Shown here one piece after another: positions 9,001 to 15,909 of a DNA stretch of 64,000 nt. Numbering within the stretch: the first letter of the stretch is position 1; each line of letters starts with the position of its first letter. Both the position numbers and the translations under genes were made by a program. The DNA comes from Amoebophrya sp. A120 (taxonomy: Eukaryota > Sar > Dinophyceae > Syndiniales > Amoebophryaceae), in contig CAJINV010000018.1 of assembly GCA_905178155.1 (NCBI GenBank), positions 910,609 through 974,608 on the forward strand. Direction: 5' to 3'. The notes beneath the pieces were generated by a model. It had not been told where the DNA came from. It was given only the letters and a program-made list of their open reading frames with translations, and searched no databases.

Positions 9001-11483
9001 AAGCCCTCGAAACATCTGCGAAGCTACGACATGCATCACAGACATCCTGGCTCATGCAAAACGTGCATGACAAGTCTCAGAATCTCCCAGACCCAGACAC
9101 TTTTACACTCGATGGCGTTTACGTCCGTGCCAAACAGGCTGTTCCTTTGCAACCCCGGTGGCACTTTGTTGCCCAAAATATTTTCGATGTCGTTCCGCCG
9201 ATACGGCGAACCCTGCGCGTGAACCGCGCTCAACTGCGAAGTGGATTCATCAGTTCCGTTTGCGTCCCGAGTAGCAGAGCCGCTCGCCGTCAACACGGAG
9301 GCTACCCCGTCGATGCTGACCGTGCTGCCCTGGGCCGTGTCGGAGTTACTCGCGTCGAACGAGTACAGGGGAAAGTGGGCGATTAAATCGCTGTAGGTCG
9401 TCGTGTTTTCGTCGTACACGTGCTCCAAGACTGGCTGTGTACTCACCTGCCAGTTGTACTCGTCGTTCCACAAAATACTCGCCCCTGTAGCTGACTTGAA
9501 GTGGCTGATGTTCGTCAACAGTGCCGCCGCGGTCGTCGGTTCGTTCGTTTTATGCAATGCAAAAGCATCGTACTAGTATGCATGCATGACAAAATTTTTC
9601 AAGAGAAAAAATGCAATTTGTAATCATGCTGGTTTACCTTACTTGCTGGATCTGTCATGCAAGACGGCGATTAGTACGAGAACGAGTACGATACTTTTGC
9701 ACAGGATACGTTTTCAGCTTCAGCAACTCCTGGTTCAACCGGTAGGTGTAGTACCGATTCAAAGTCTATCCAATGCAATAATTTGTCTGGGTCTGAAAAT
9801 TTGTGTTGCTGATACTCCCATTGCAGACTGGCCGCTTGTACGGGATAATAGCATGAGGAGCTTGCCTCTGGTCTGCAGCTTCATGCGAGTTCATGGGTAA
9901 ATAGCATGGCAAACTGCCTTCGAGATTCCAGCACGGCAATAAAACTCGATTATCCACTCCTGCTATTCATGCAAGCATACAGACCTTGCAGCTGCCGTTC
10001 AAATCGCGCATCACAGATCGACCACGACACCCAGACATCATATTTGCAATGGATATATCGGACGCGTGGACCATTATCTCCTCGCCCGCGTGTATCGCAA
10101 GAAAGACTTGCCTCGCTGCAAGCTTGTGATGCAGCGCGTGCGGAACAGAAATGTTTCTCTTGCTACTTACACATGCAAGATAAAAACCGTGGATTTGTAG
10201 TTTCTAGCACGGACGCACGGCAGATTCTTTATTTTCATGTAGAACAAATCTGTGAAGATGCAGAACTTGCAAAATCCTTACAGTGAAACACTTTTCTCGT
10301 ACGATAGTGTGGTTGCCGGTCCCGTTCTTTTTGCCAGCTGCGATGTGGAGCTGTTTTAGTTGCGCCACAATGTCGTCCTCCTTGTCTGCGTAGTCCGGAA
10401 TCTTTATCCCAGAGAAAAAAGCGGGCAGGGCATTTTTGTAATGCAAAAACAAATACACAGAAAAGCTTTGTCATGGGTGGCCCCATAGCATGCTGCTTCG
10501 GATATGCAATGCAGATTTTTTCTTTTTGCCTGTTTATTTTTGCATTACAAATATGCCCTGCCAGCTTTTTTCCGTGTAATAATTTTGCTGCTGTCCCACC
10601 CCACCGTGGTCATCAATTTCAAAAACCGCTGGTACGCCTATAACCCTCTCAGGTGTTACATTCTCAAACGTTACAACAGAGTCTGAGATTAGTCTTGCAT
10701 GATGAGCATGACAGACTCACAGAGCGTTCGACGTTCTGCAATACAAGTAGTTTCGTCAGATTGTAGTGGGGTTTGGGGCTCCGGAACATGTCATGCGCAA
10801 TCCTATGAGAGTTGTCTAGATCATGCACTCTTGCATCACAGATGTCAATATTCTGTTGTAACGTTTGAGATTGTAACACCTGAGCGGGTGATAACGCCTC
10901 CACACTGGCGCCTAGGGCCTTCGCCTTGCTTATCAGCACAGGTTCGTACACAGCGATTTTGGACAAGTTCGGGTGCGACACCAGCGCCGCGATGTAGGTA
11001 TCCAGGGTGGTTTATCAAGCTGGATAAGAAAAAGTGCTCCTACCTTAGACCGTGAACTTGGAAGCATCTGCATCGCACGGTTTACTTCAAAATGGATATG
11101 GAAACAATGATCTCCATTTGGCATATAATGCCAGCAATTGCAATACAAATTCTCGATCCAGTTGCAGAATTATAGCGTAAGTTTTCCCGTTGGTCTGGCA
11201 GCGGGGCACCTTTTCCTTATCATATGGTCGCCTTCAGTGCGAACGCCAGGTCTTGAGCGTCTGAAACCGTAGGCGCGGTGGAGGAAGTCGCTTGTGATTC
11301 GAGTTCGAGTCCGAATACAGGAGACATCATGGAGGTGCAGCCAAGACAGCAGACCACGATTGCCAAGGCGAATAATCTTCCCTTGTTGGGTGCTCCACCA
11401 GCTACTAGGGAGGCGGTAGGTCGTCGTATTGTGCTTCCACTCCTTAGGCGAATACCGCCACGATGATCGGGCACCACCGCCAT
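1..11483 (-). CDS. OSCA/CSC1/TMEM63-like multi-pass membrane protein, 3' end outside window
   Basis: Putative mechanosensitive-type channel. Exons in translation order: 11483-11225, 11012-10894, 10638-10582, 10404-10307, 10092-10058, 9766-9709, 9550-9115, 8850-8809, 8523-8058, 7787-7733, 7466-7326, 7040-6984, 6724-6194, 5941-5883, 5729-4859, 4702-4659, 4396-4057, 3792-3612, 3328-3259, 3113-2988, 2731-2671, 2382-2287, 2002-1894, 1611-1331, 1175-1095, 842-724, 600-491, 329-257, 106-1. Seen: a signal-like stretch (ALAIVVCCLGC), several hundred Ser/Thr- and Cys-rich lumenal residues (CSCAPM, CPEECGFEIP), a membrane segment in 6724-6194 (FILVIVTVSALYLLLL), two more, an RRM-like loop (FCLVASNFPQGTD, HGTCYITFGTRD), the linker DPEMINWDIEF, then at least seven hydrophobic segments. 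That order fits the OSCA/CSC1 family; the family name is inference. The ATG at 11483 is chosen because it precedes the signal stretch; an in-frame ATG at 11759 is the alternative. All 28 introns are introners. Confidence 0.5.
107..256 (-). mobile_element. Introner, family A (150 bp)
   Basis: Starts TATGAACTGaAAAAG and ends ACTTTTGCACAGGATA; the inner arms carry the family A palindrome around CGTATAAATGCATTAC. Imperfect flanking repeat GAGGA/GAGAA. It sits between the exons coding FLLWGFCLFQI and LYVAAIFGDRV. Confidence 0.8.
330..490 (-). mobile_element. Introner, family A (161 bp)
   Basis: Ends are TATGAACTGCAAAAG and CTTTTACAGTTGATA, with near-identical flanking repeat AAGTC/GAGTC. Removal joins LLATNRLYAKTL to TSITSNSSCK in frame. 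Confidence 0.8.
601..723 (-). mobile_element. Introner, short family A variant (123 bp)
   Basis: Starts TATCCTGTGCGAAAG and ends TTTTTGCACAGGATA. It is the shortest introner here and lacks most of the usual interior. The flanks GTTGG/GACGG match poorly. It separates TVFAFVIWLRL from QLDVDYVCFL. Confidence 0.65.
843..1094 (-). mobile_element. Introner, family B (252 bp)
   Basis: Ends are TATCAAATGTAAAAATGTCT and AGACACTTTTGCATTTGATA, with perfect 5-bp repeat GGCTG on both sides. The interior repeats GCATGACAA-type motifs. Confidence 0.88.
1176..1330 (-). mobile_element. Introner, family A (155 bp)
   Basis: Starts TATCCTGTGCAAAAGCATCG and ends CGATGCTTTTGCAGTTCATA. The outer ten bases differ between the ends while the inner arms match. 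Flanking repeat CGAAA/CGAGA. Confidence 0.85.
1612..1893 (-). mobile_element. Introner, family C (282 bp)
   Basis: Starts TATCCTGAGTAAAAACATCC and ends GGGGACGTTTTTCCTCTCAATA. The right outer end resembles family F (CTCAATA), so the termini look hybrid. Flanks GTCGA/ATCGA. Confidence 0.82.
2003..2286 (-). mobile_element. Introner, family C (284 bp)
   Basis: Ends are TATTCTGAGTAAAAACGTCC and GGACGTTTTTACTCAGGATA, with perfect 5-bp repeat GTGCG. It shares long internal stretches with the family C copy at 1612-1893. Confidence 0.88.
2383..2670 (-). mobile_element. Introner, family J (288 bp)
   Basis: Starts TATAACCTGCTCAGTTGTCA and ends AAACGCCTGCGCAGGTCATA. The arms are degenerate relative to the cleaner copy at 10639-10893. 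Flanks TCTGG/TCTTG. Confidence 0.75.
2732..2987 (-). mobile_element. Introner, family I (256 bp)
   Basis: Starts TATGACAGTGCACAACTGCT and ends GTTGTGCACCGTCAACATA; pyrimidine-rich and purine-rich blocks follow the arms. Flanks GTTCC/CTTCC. Confidence 0.8.
3114..3258 (-). mobile_element. Introner, family A (145 bp)
   Basis: Starts TATGAACTGCAACAGTATCG and ends CGATACTTTTGCACAGGATA, with perfect 5-bp repeat CATCC. It joins YVFKMLLKARM to HGTCYITFGTRD. Confidence 0.88.
3329..3611 (-). mobile_element. Introner, family C (283 bp)
   Basis: Ends are TATCCTGTGTAAAAACGTCC and GGATGTTTTTACTCAGGATA; flanks TCGGA/TCGGC. It separates GYGPNSNKLVP from IFDKLSTRDEQ. Confidence 0.87.
3793..4056 (-). mobile_element. 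Introner, family H (264 bp)
   Basis: Starts TATGGACTTTTCAAGCGTTA and ends AACTTCCGAGAATGCCATA, with perfect 5-bp repeat TCGTC. The inner arms carry TTCTCAACTGTT and AACAGTTAAGAA. Confidence 0.82.
4397..4658 (-). mobile_element. Introner, family B (262 bp)
   Basis: Ends are TATCAAGTGCAAAAGTGTCT and AGACACTTTTGCGCTTGATA, with perfect repeat CTGCT. Splicing that keeps one repeat copy gives MFEAEQSKQWKQTKVEQ. Confidence 0.9.
4703..4858 (-). mobile_element. Introner, family A (156 bp)
   Basis: Starts TATCCTGTGCAAAAGCATCG and ends TATACTTTTGCATTGCATA; the outer ends are of two types. Perfect 5-bp repeat CGCTT. Confidence 0.88.
5730..5882 (-). mobile_element. Introner, family A (153 bp)
   Basis: Starts TATCCTGTGCAAAAGTATCG and ends CGATGCTTTTGCATTTCATA; flanks GCGCT/GCGCC. 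Confidence 0.87.
5942..6193 (-). mobile_element. Introner, family B (252 bp)
   Basis: Ends are TATCAAGTGCAAAAGTGTGT and AGACATTTTTGCATTTGATA, with perfect repeat CCACG. The interior is close to the family B copy at 843-1094. Confidence 0.88.
6725..6983 (-). mobile_element. Introner, family H (259 bp)
   Basis: Starts GATGGGACTCTCAAGCGTTA, without the usual TAT, and ends GACTGAGAACGCCATA. Perfect 5-bp repeat AATCA defines the borders. Confidence 0.8.
7041..7325 (-). mobile_element. Introner, family C (285 bp)
   Basis: Ends are TATTCTATTTAAAAACGTCC and GGACATTTTTACTCTGGATA, with perfect repeat TCGCA. It lies between HKCHRCD and TGMALSGNGSV in the Cys-rich lumenal part. Confidence 0.87.
7467..7732 (-). 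mobile_element. Introner, family B (266 bp)
   Basis: Starts TATCAAATGCAAAAATCTCT and ends GATATTTGCAGTGCATA; one arm reads ACATCCAGGG instead of ACCCAGAC. Flanks AGCCC/ACCCC. Confidence 0.8.
7788..8057 (-). mobile_element. Introner, family B (270 bp)
   Basis: Ends are TATGGATTGTAAAAATGTCT and AGACACTTTTACATTTGATA, with perfect repeat GGGTT. Only a 55-nt exon separates it from the introner at 7467-7732. Confidence 0.88.
8524..8808 (-). mobile_element. Introner, family C (285 bp)
   Basis: Ends are TATCCTATGTAAAAACGTAC and GTACGTTTTTACGCAGGATA, with perfect repeat CGCGG. Both arms carry the same substitution (GTAC for GTCC), so the arms are co-varying. Confidence 0.88.
8851..9114 (-). mobile_element. 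Introner, family B (264 bp)
   Basis: Starts TATCAAATGCAAAAGTGTCT and ends AGACACTTTTACACTCGATG, so the usual final ATA is ATG. Perfect repeat GCGTT fixes the border. Confidence 0.86.
9551..9708 (-). mobile_element. Introner, family A (158 bp)
   Basis: Starts TATGCAATGCAAAAGCATCG and ends CGATACTTTTGCACAGGATA, with perfect repeat CGTTT. Removal gives LKLKTNEPTTAAALL in frame. Confidence 0.9.
9767..10057 (-). mobile_element. Introner, degenerate family B (about 291 bp)
   Basis: Starts TATCCAATGCAATAATTTGT and ends near CATATTTGCAATGGATATA. The arms are diverged and no clear flanking repeat is left, so the right border is uncertain by a few bases. Frame continuity from VHASD to LNRYYTYR supports removal. 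Confidence 0.65.
10093..10306 (-). mobile_element. Introner, family G (214 bp)
   Basis: Starts TATCGCAAGAAAGACTTGCC and ends AAACACTTTTCTCGTACGATA; flanks GCGTG/GTGTG. Removal gives GNHTGEEIMVHAS in frame. Confidence 0.8.
10405..10581 (-). mobile_element. Introner, family K (177 bp)
   Basis: The arms share GCGGGCAGGGCATTTTTGTA and ATATGCCCTGCCAGC, with outer ends TATCCCAGAGAAAAAA and TTTTTTCCGTGTAATA. Flanks ATCTT/ATTTT. It is the only copy of this terminus seen in the window. Confidence 0.75.
10639..10893 (-). mobile_element. Introner, family J (255 bp)
   Basis: Starts TATAACCCTCTCAGGTGTTA and ends TAACACCTGAGCGGGTGATA, with perfect repeat ACGCC. The inner arms pair CTCAAACGTTACAAC with GTTGTAACGTTTGAG. 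Confidence 0.87.
11013..11224 (-). mobile_element. Introner, family L (212 bp)
   Basis: Starts TATCAAGCTGGATAAGAAAA and ends CACCTTTTCCTTATCATA; flanks TGGTT/TGGTC. Removal gives ALKATTLDTYIAALV in frame. Single copy of this terminus. Confidence 0.78.
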
Positions 11484-12442
11484 TTTCGGTCGCGTGCTCG
11501 TCGAAAAACTTCCTGCCTTGCGACCTTGACGAGTGCTGCCTCGGGGTGCTCTCGTCGTTGCTTTCAACACTGGTGCTGCCGCAATCCTTATTTCATTGTG
11601 TTTTGGTTTTGCTTTTTGCCAATTTGGTTGAATTAATTTCCATACCGTCGCCTCTAGCGTGCACGACGACCACGACTCTTGAAGAAAATCAAAAAATCTT
11701 GAGCTAGGTAATATATTGGCACGAGCACCTGTCATTTGTTCATCTCTCGCTCTCCACATTGTTATGCCTTAGTTTGTCCATCATTGAAACTCTAACTCTC
11801 GCGCTCTTCAATCGAAATATTGTTACCTAGTAGAAAAAGACGAAACACGCCGAACGAAATTTGCAGTTCTTTTCTCGGATGCCGCAGCAGATTTTTTAGG
11901 CCAAACAAAGCTTGTCCTACGTATATGTGAAACCACTTGCGTTTCGACGTCGTGACGAATACGCAAGTGACTTCAATCCAGACCTCACATAATTTCCAGG
12001 TAAGGAGGCGTGCGCATGTCAAGGGCTTTCTCAGGATGCTGGTGGCCTCCCTCTTGACAATTTGCGTTTTCGCGCTCCTCTCTCTTCTCTCCGCGTCCGA
12101 CTCTCATGAATCACCAGAAATGACTTAATGAGTCTTGAGAAAGTTGCTCCTCTGAGGCATGAATTCGTGTGTACTTCTATGATTTTTATCATGCTGGCGA
12201 GTACGACAAGGTGGTGGACCTTGTTCCAACGAGAGATGACTGGAATCTGCGAAATGCATATCGATCGAACACTCCGGACCATCATTTGGCGCTCGAGAAA
12301 GCGAGTTTTGTGTTGCTGATCCTGATCCTGGAGCAGGAGCAACGTCCCTCTAGCGGAAAATATATTCAGCGGTGAAGGTGATGGTGCAAGCATGTGCTCA
12401 AATTGATGATCTTGTTGAAATGATTTCGTGGCGAACTTCTAT
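11484..12442. other. Intergenic, no confident gene
   Basis: Upstream sequence of the OSCA-like gene. Its reading frame stays open to 11759, but nothing in that extension looks conserved. Around 12150-12370 a segment resembles part of 15480-15680 (see findings). No RNA gene or recognised promoter element was seen. Confidence 0.5.
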
Positions 12443-15194
12443 CTACAAAGGGTCAAAATTCAGTTTGTCACCTGCTCGTGGAGGTTGTTCTTGTTGTTGA
12501 TAGCCAACTCCTCGTTCGACAGGAGCATCATTGTCCGGCGTGTACTCGACGTGCTGTTGGGATGGGGATGTTCCGCACTTATTACCGCAGAACAACGAGG
12601 ACAAGGACCATCTTCCAGGTACCAGTGAGGACGAGGACCTTCTTGGTGCCTTTTGCACCACCAGTTCCTCGTAGCCAGTATCTGGGTCTTTTTTTCCTGT
12701 TTCGACCAACACGTCCTCGAAACTATCTTCCGACGTGGTCGACGACTCCCGAGTGGGAGGGGGCTATCCTGTGCAAAAGTATCGTACTCGTATAAATGCA
12801 AGTCTTGCATTACAAATCATTCTCTTAAGGCAAGCCTGCATTACAAATGCTATTTCTCATGCTGAGGAAATTTGTATTGCATTTATACGAGTACGATACT
12901 TTTGCAATTCATAGGGGCTGACTAGTATCAATTTCCAACATGGCTGTTGCTCCAGTTTCGGTTGCGATCACCCCCGGAACCGGCGCTACCGGTGCTGTGG
13001 AGGTCCCAATATCATTGCCGTTCGCCCCTTCCGCACTCGTTGAACAATGCGTATGCGCCTCCACCACGCTCGTTCTCTATGAGAGTGCACGACTCCCAGT
13101 TCATTCCCCTCATTTGGAGGGCCCGAGCAGCAGCAACACAACCGACAAGGACAACGCAACAGAAATGAACCCTTCGCATGACGAATTCGAAAACGGATTC
13201 ATTGTAGTACTGTAAATCCGGATAAACAAACAATCCGAAAGGCAAGCCAGCGCAAGCTGTGGATTTGGTAAATTAATTCCGTAACAAATAAGGGGGAATG
13301 GAAGTTCTGCACTGTCATACTCTCCCGTCCCCGTTTAAATCCGCGTTCGCAGCACAGTCGTCTTCCGTTTGATCCAGAAACCCGTCTCCGTTCCTGTCGC
13401 GCGACTCGAAATTCGCTAGCAAGCCGGATTCGTGCATCTGCTGGAAAGCGGTCCAGTTCCCCGTCTCGGCGTACGACTTCAGGCCCTGATTCACCGCGTA
13501 GGGGGATAGACCGTCGCGCGCAAGCTGATCGTTCAGGACTGCTCCCTGTCGCTGAGAAGTTTGTGATAGATTTAGATTTGCATTGATGCGAAGGCAATTG
13601 AATCTTAATAAATTGTGCTTTCTTCGCTTCAGCATCAGTTGTGTGTGTCTTTATGCATGAGCATGACAAAAGACTCAACATGTAGCATGTCTGTAAAAAG
13701 CTCAAGTAGAACGACAAACAGAAAACAATTTTTACTTGCAAGTGTCTCGCTGCCTCCTGGTTCTGCATCAAAAGCTCCATCTTGCTAGCAACATCGTCCG
13801 CTACCGTTCCTGGTGCGGTTTCGTCATTTGTTCCACTAATCGCGGTGATGGTGTTTATTTCCGTACTAGTTGATGCAGCACTTGTCCTCTCGTCTTCCGT
13901 TGAATTGTTGTAACCACCGTAAATCGCGCCACTGGTTTTCCGCTCGAAGAACGACTGCTGGTCTTCGCCAGTTGCTCTGGGTGAAGAAGACGGGGAGGAC
14001 GACGACGAGGACGATTTTCTGTAAGAACTCCTGCCACCTTGATATCATGTATTGAAGATTTTGTTCTACAGCTACCTTGAATGACGTTCATATTGCAAGT
14101 GCTGCGCGTGCGCTCGAAACAAGTCTACAACTTTGTTCCCCATGATCATGGTCAGAGTCGGGCAGAATCGAACTGAAATGCTAATGCACACCGTAGACAT
14201 CAAAAAAAAACAGTTTTACCGGAATATGTTGAGGAGGAGCTTGCACCACTGCGTGGTGATGTGCGTCTCGGTGTCTGGCTACTTGTACGCCCGAGTGCCG
14301 CGGAGCCTAAGTAGTGAGTGATCAGGGTTTAGGGTAACTACGTTCTTCTTCTTAATCTCATTTTCTTCCGCACTTTGTACTTGCACAACTGCTGGAAACA
14401 CAAACATACATACGGCATCGGTTCGCTGCATCAATCTAGGAATGATGGCTGGTGTAGTTCTTCTGTGTGAGTACTCCTGCTAATGTAGAAAATAGAATCA
14501 TCCATTTTCACTCCCCGTAAGTACCTGACGCCAATGCTTCTTCCTCTACCGTGTCCGTGGTCTCCGCATCCTCATCCAAAATGACGGCTTGCTTCTATGC
14601 AAGAAAAAAACTGTGTAAGTGTAAATCTGTGATGCAGAACATGCAACAGAGTTACACCTGTCATGCAAGACAGCCATGCAGTCCTCTTTTCATGTTTGTT
14701 TTCCCTTACAAACCACGCCTGACAGGTTCTCTCTGTCATGTAGAGAAAATTTGTGATGCTGTCAGCCAAAGAGCGTTACACTAACACAGCTTTTTTCTTG
14801 GATAGCTTCTTCCCACTATTCATTCTCGACCCGCGCGCCTCCAGGTCTGCCTGTTGCACCGCCGCGACTGTGTTCATCGCTGCGTCGAAGACCATGGGAG
14901 AGAACGATATCGTGCGGCCCAGATTGGCGAAATTGTTGCGGCTCTTGGTCCGGTTGGAGCCGCGACGGGAGCCCCGCGACGGGAGCCCCGCGAGGACCGC
15001 GCGGCCTTCTTGTCGTAGGCATGCATTTTTCAATCCTTCTTGATTTTCACGTCGTTCCTGTCCCTCGTCCGCTAAAACTTTTTTCTGTGCCTCGTTGAGT
15101 GATCGGAGGAAAGAAAAAACACCTGAAGGAAAGCACTACTGAAGCAACACGCTCGAAAATCTTCTTCTCCGATGGCTTCTCGTTTTTTGTAATG
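12443..15194 (-). CDS. EF-hand calcium-binding protein, 5' end unresolved
   Basis: Exons: 15194-15140, 15090-14805, 14595-14525, 14306-14220, 14172-14076, 14030-13736, 13551-13320, 13077-12914, 12764-12443. Near the middle lies one canonical EF-hand loop, DRNGDGFLDQTE. A second loop, DLNGDG followed by RTSVVE, is restored only when the introner at 13078-13319 is removed. The rest is low-complexity Ser/Thr/Glu-rich sequence, with a basic Arg/Ser stretch near the start (SRGSRRGSNR). No signal peptide or membrane segment is evident, so a soluble calcium sensor is likely (inference). Introns are mixed: three introners, two canonical ones of 184 and 218 nt, and three tiny GT-AG introns of 45, 47 and 49 nt that are needed to avoid stops or frameshifts. 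The initiator exon was not identified; an ATG at about 15440 on the minus strand, followed by GTAGG, is a candidate. Confidence 0.6.
12765..12913 (-). mobile_element. Introner, family A (149 bp)
   Basis: Starts TATCCTGTGCAAAAGTATCG and ends CGATACTTTTGCAATTCATA, with perfect repeat GGGGC. The inner arms are near-perfect (CGTACTCGTATAAATGC). Confidence 0.9.
13078..13319 (-). mobile_element. Introner, family I, inside an EF-hand loop (242 bp)
   Basis: Starts TATGAGAGTGCACGACTCCC and ends AGTTCTGCACTGTCATA; flanks TTCTC/CTCTC. It interrupts the second EF-hand loop after DLNGDG; removal restores a 12-residue loop ending in Glu. Confidence 0.82.
14596..14804 (-). mobile_element. Introner, family D (209 bp)
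   Basis: Starts TATGCAAGAAAAAAACTGTG and ends CACAGCTTTTTTCTTGGATA, with perfect repeat GCTTC. The inner arms pair GTAAGTGTAAATCTG with TTACAC-containing sequence. Confidence 0.87.
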
Positions 15195-15909
15195 CTAGTG
15201 ATGTTTGACGAGTTTTATTGGCAACAATTGGTCACAAGTAATGCAATACGATTTAGAGCATCAACCACAAAAGACGAACTGCCTCTCAAGTGTTTGGTTT
15301 GATGCACTCTGTGTTAATATTGATGTTTGCTTGCGATACCGACCACGTTTGCAGTGATTTAGAAGTACAATCATGATTGCACCGATTGATCCTTACCGAT
15401 CACAATTGTTCCTACCTTCCCACGACCACGACTCCGACACATAATTCAAATAGGTAGCAGAGACGCTGAGTGTTCTTGATGGCTTTTTTTCGTGAGTACA
15501 CAACTAAACGAATTTCGAGGATTTTCGTGCGTACGACAAGCAGCTGGACCCTGTTCTGCCAGCGAGAGCCTGGAACCCGAGAAATCGGCCGAACACAAGA
15601 CGAGTCTTTTGTCGCTGATCCTGAAGCAGAACTACGTCAATCAAGATCAACTTTGATGAAGCGTCGCAAACGCCACAGCTAATTTTTTCTTTACTTTTCT
15701 TTTGCGTAAATCTTTCATTTTCGTTGAATCATGAGAAAGTGAATCATGGCTAGCGGAAAATGAAGCTATATCCGTGAATCAATGTTCTCAAAAGCTCCTG
15801 CAGGTATGCCAAACAGAGGTACTTCTTCAGTACATACTTTTTACACTCAGCATGAAGATGAAGATTTTTTTGATCTTGTGTCCCACAGAGATGTGGCGGA
15901 CGGAACAAG
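15195..15909. other. Intergenic or 5' end of the EF-hand gene; contains a diverged repeat
   Basis: No convincing exon was found. The first exon of the EF-hand gene may lie at 15400-15445. The plus-strand segment 15480-15680 resembles 12150-12370 over roughly 100 bases (GTACGACAAG..TGGACC..GTTC pattern). A further weak resemblance starts near 15834. Confidence 0.4.

Noticed and set aside
12940-13215. Plus-strand ATG frame of 91 codons
   Set aside because: It overlaps a minus-strand exon and a family I introner; the minus frame is continuous with the EF-hand gene after splicing.
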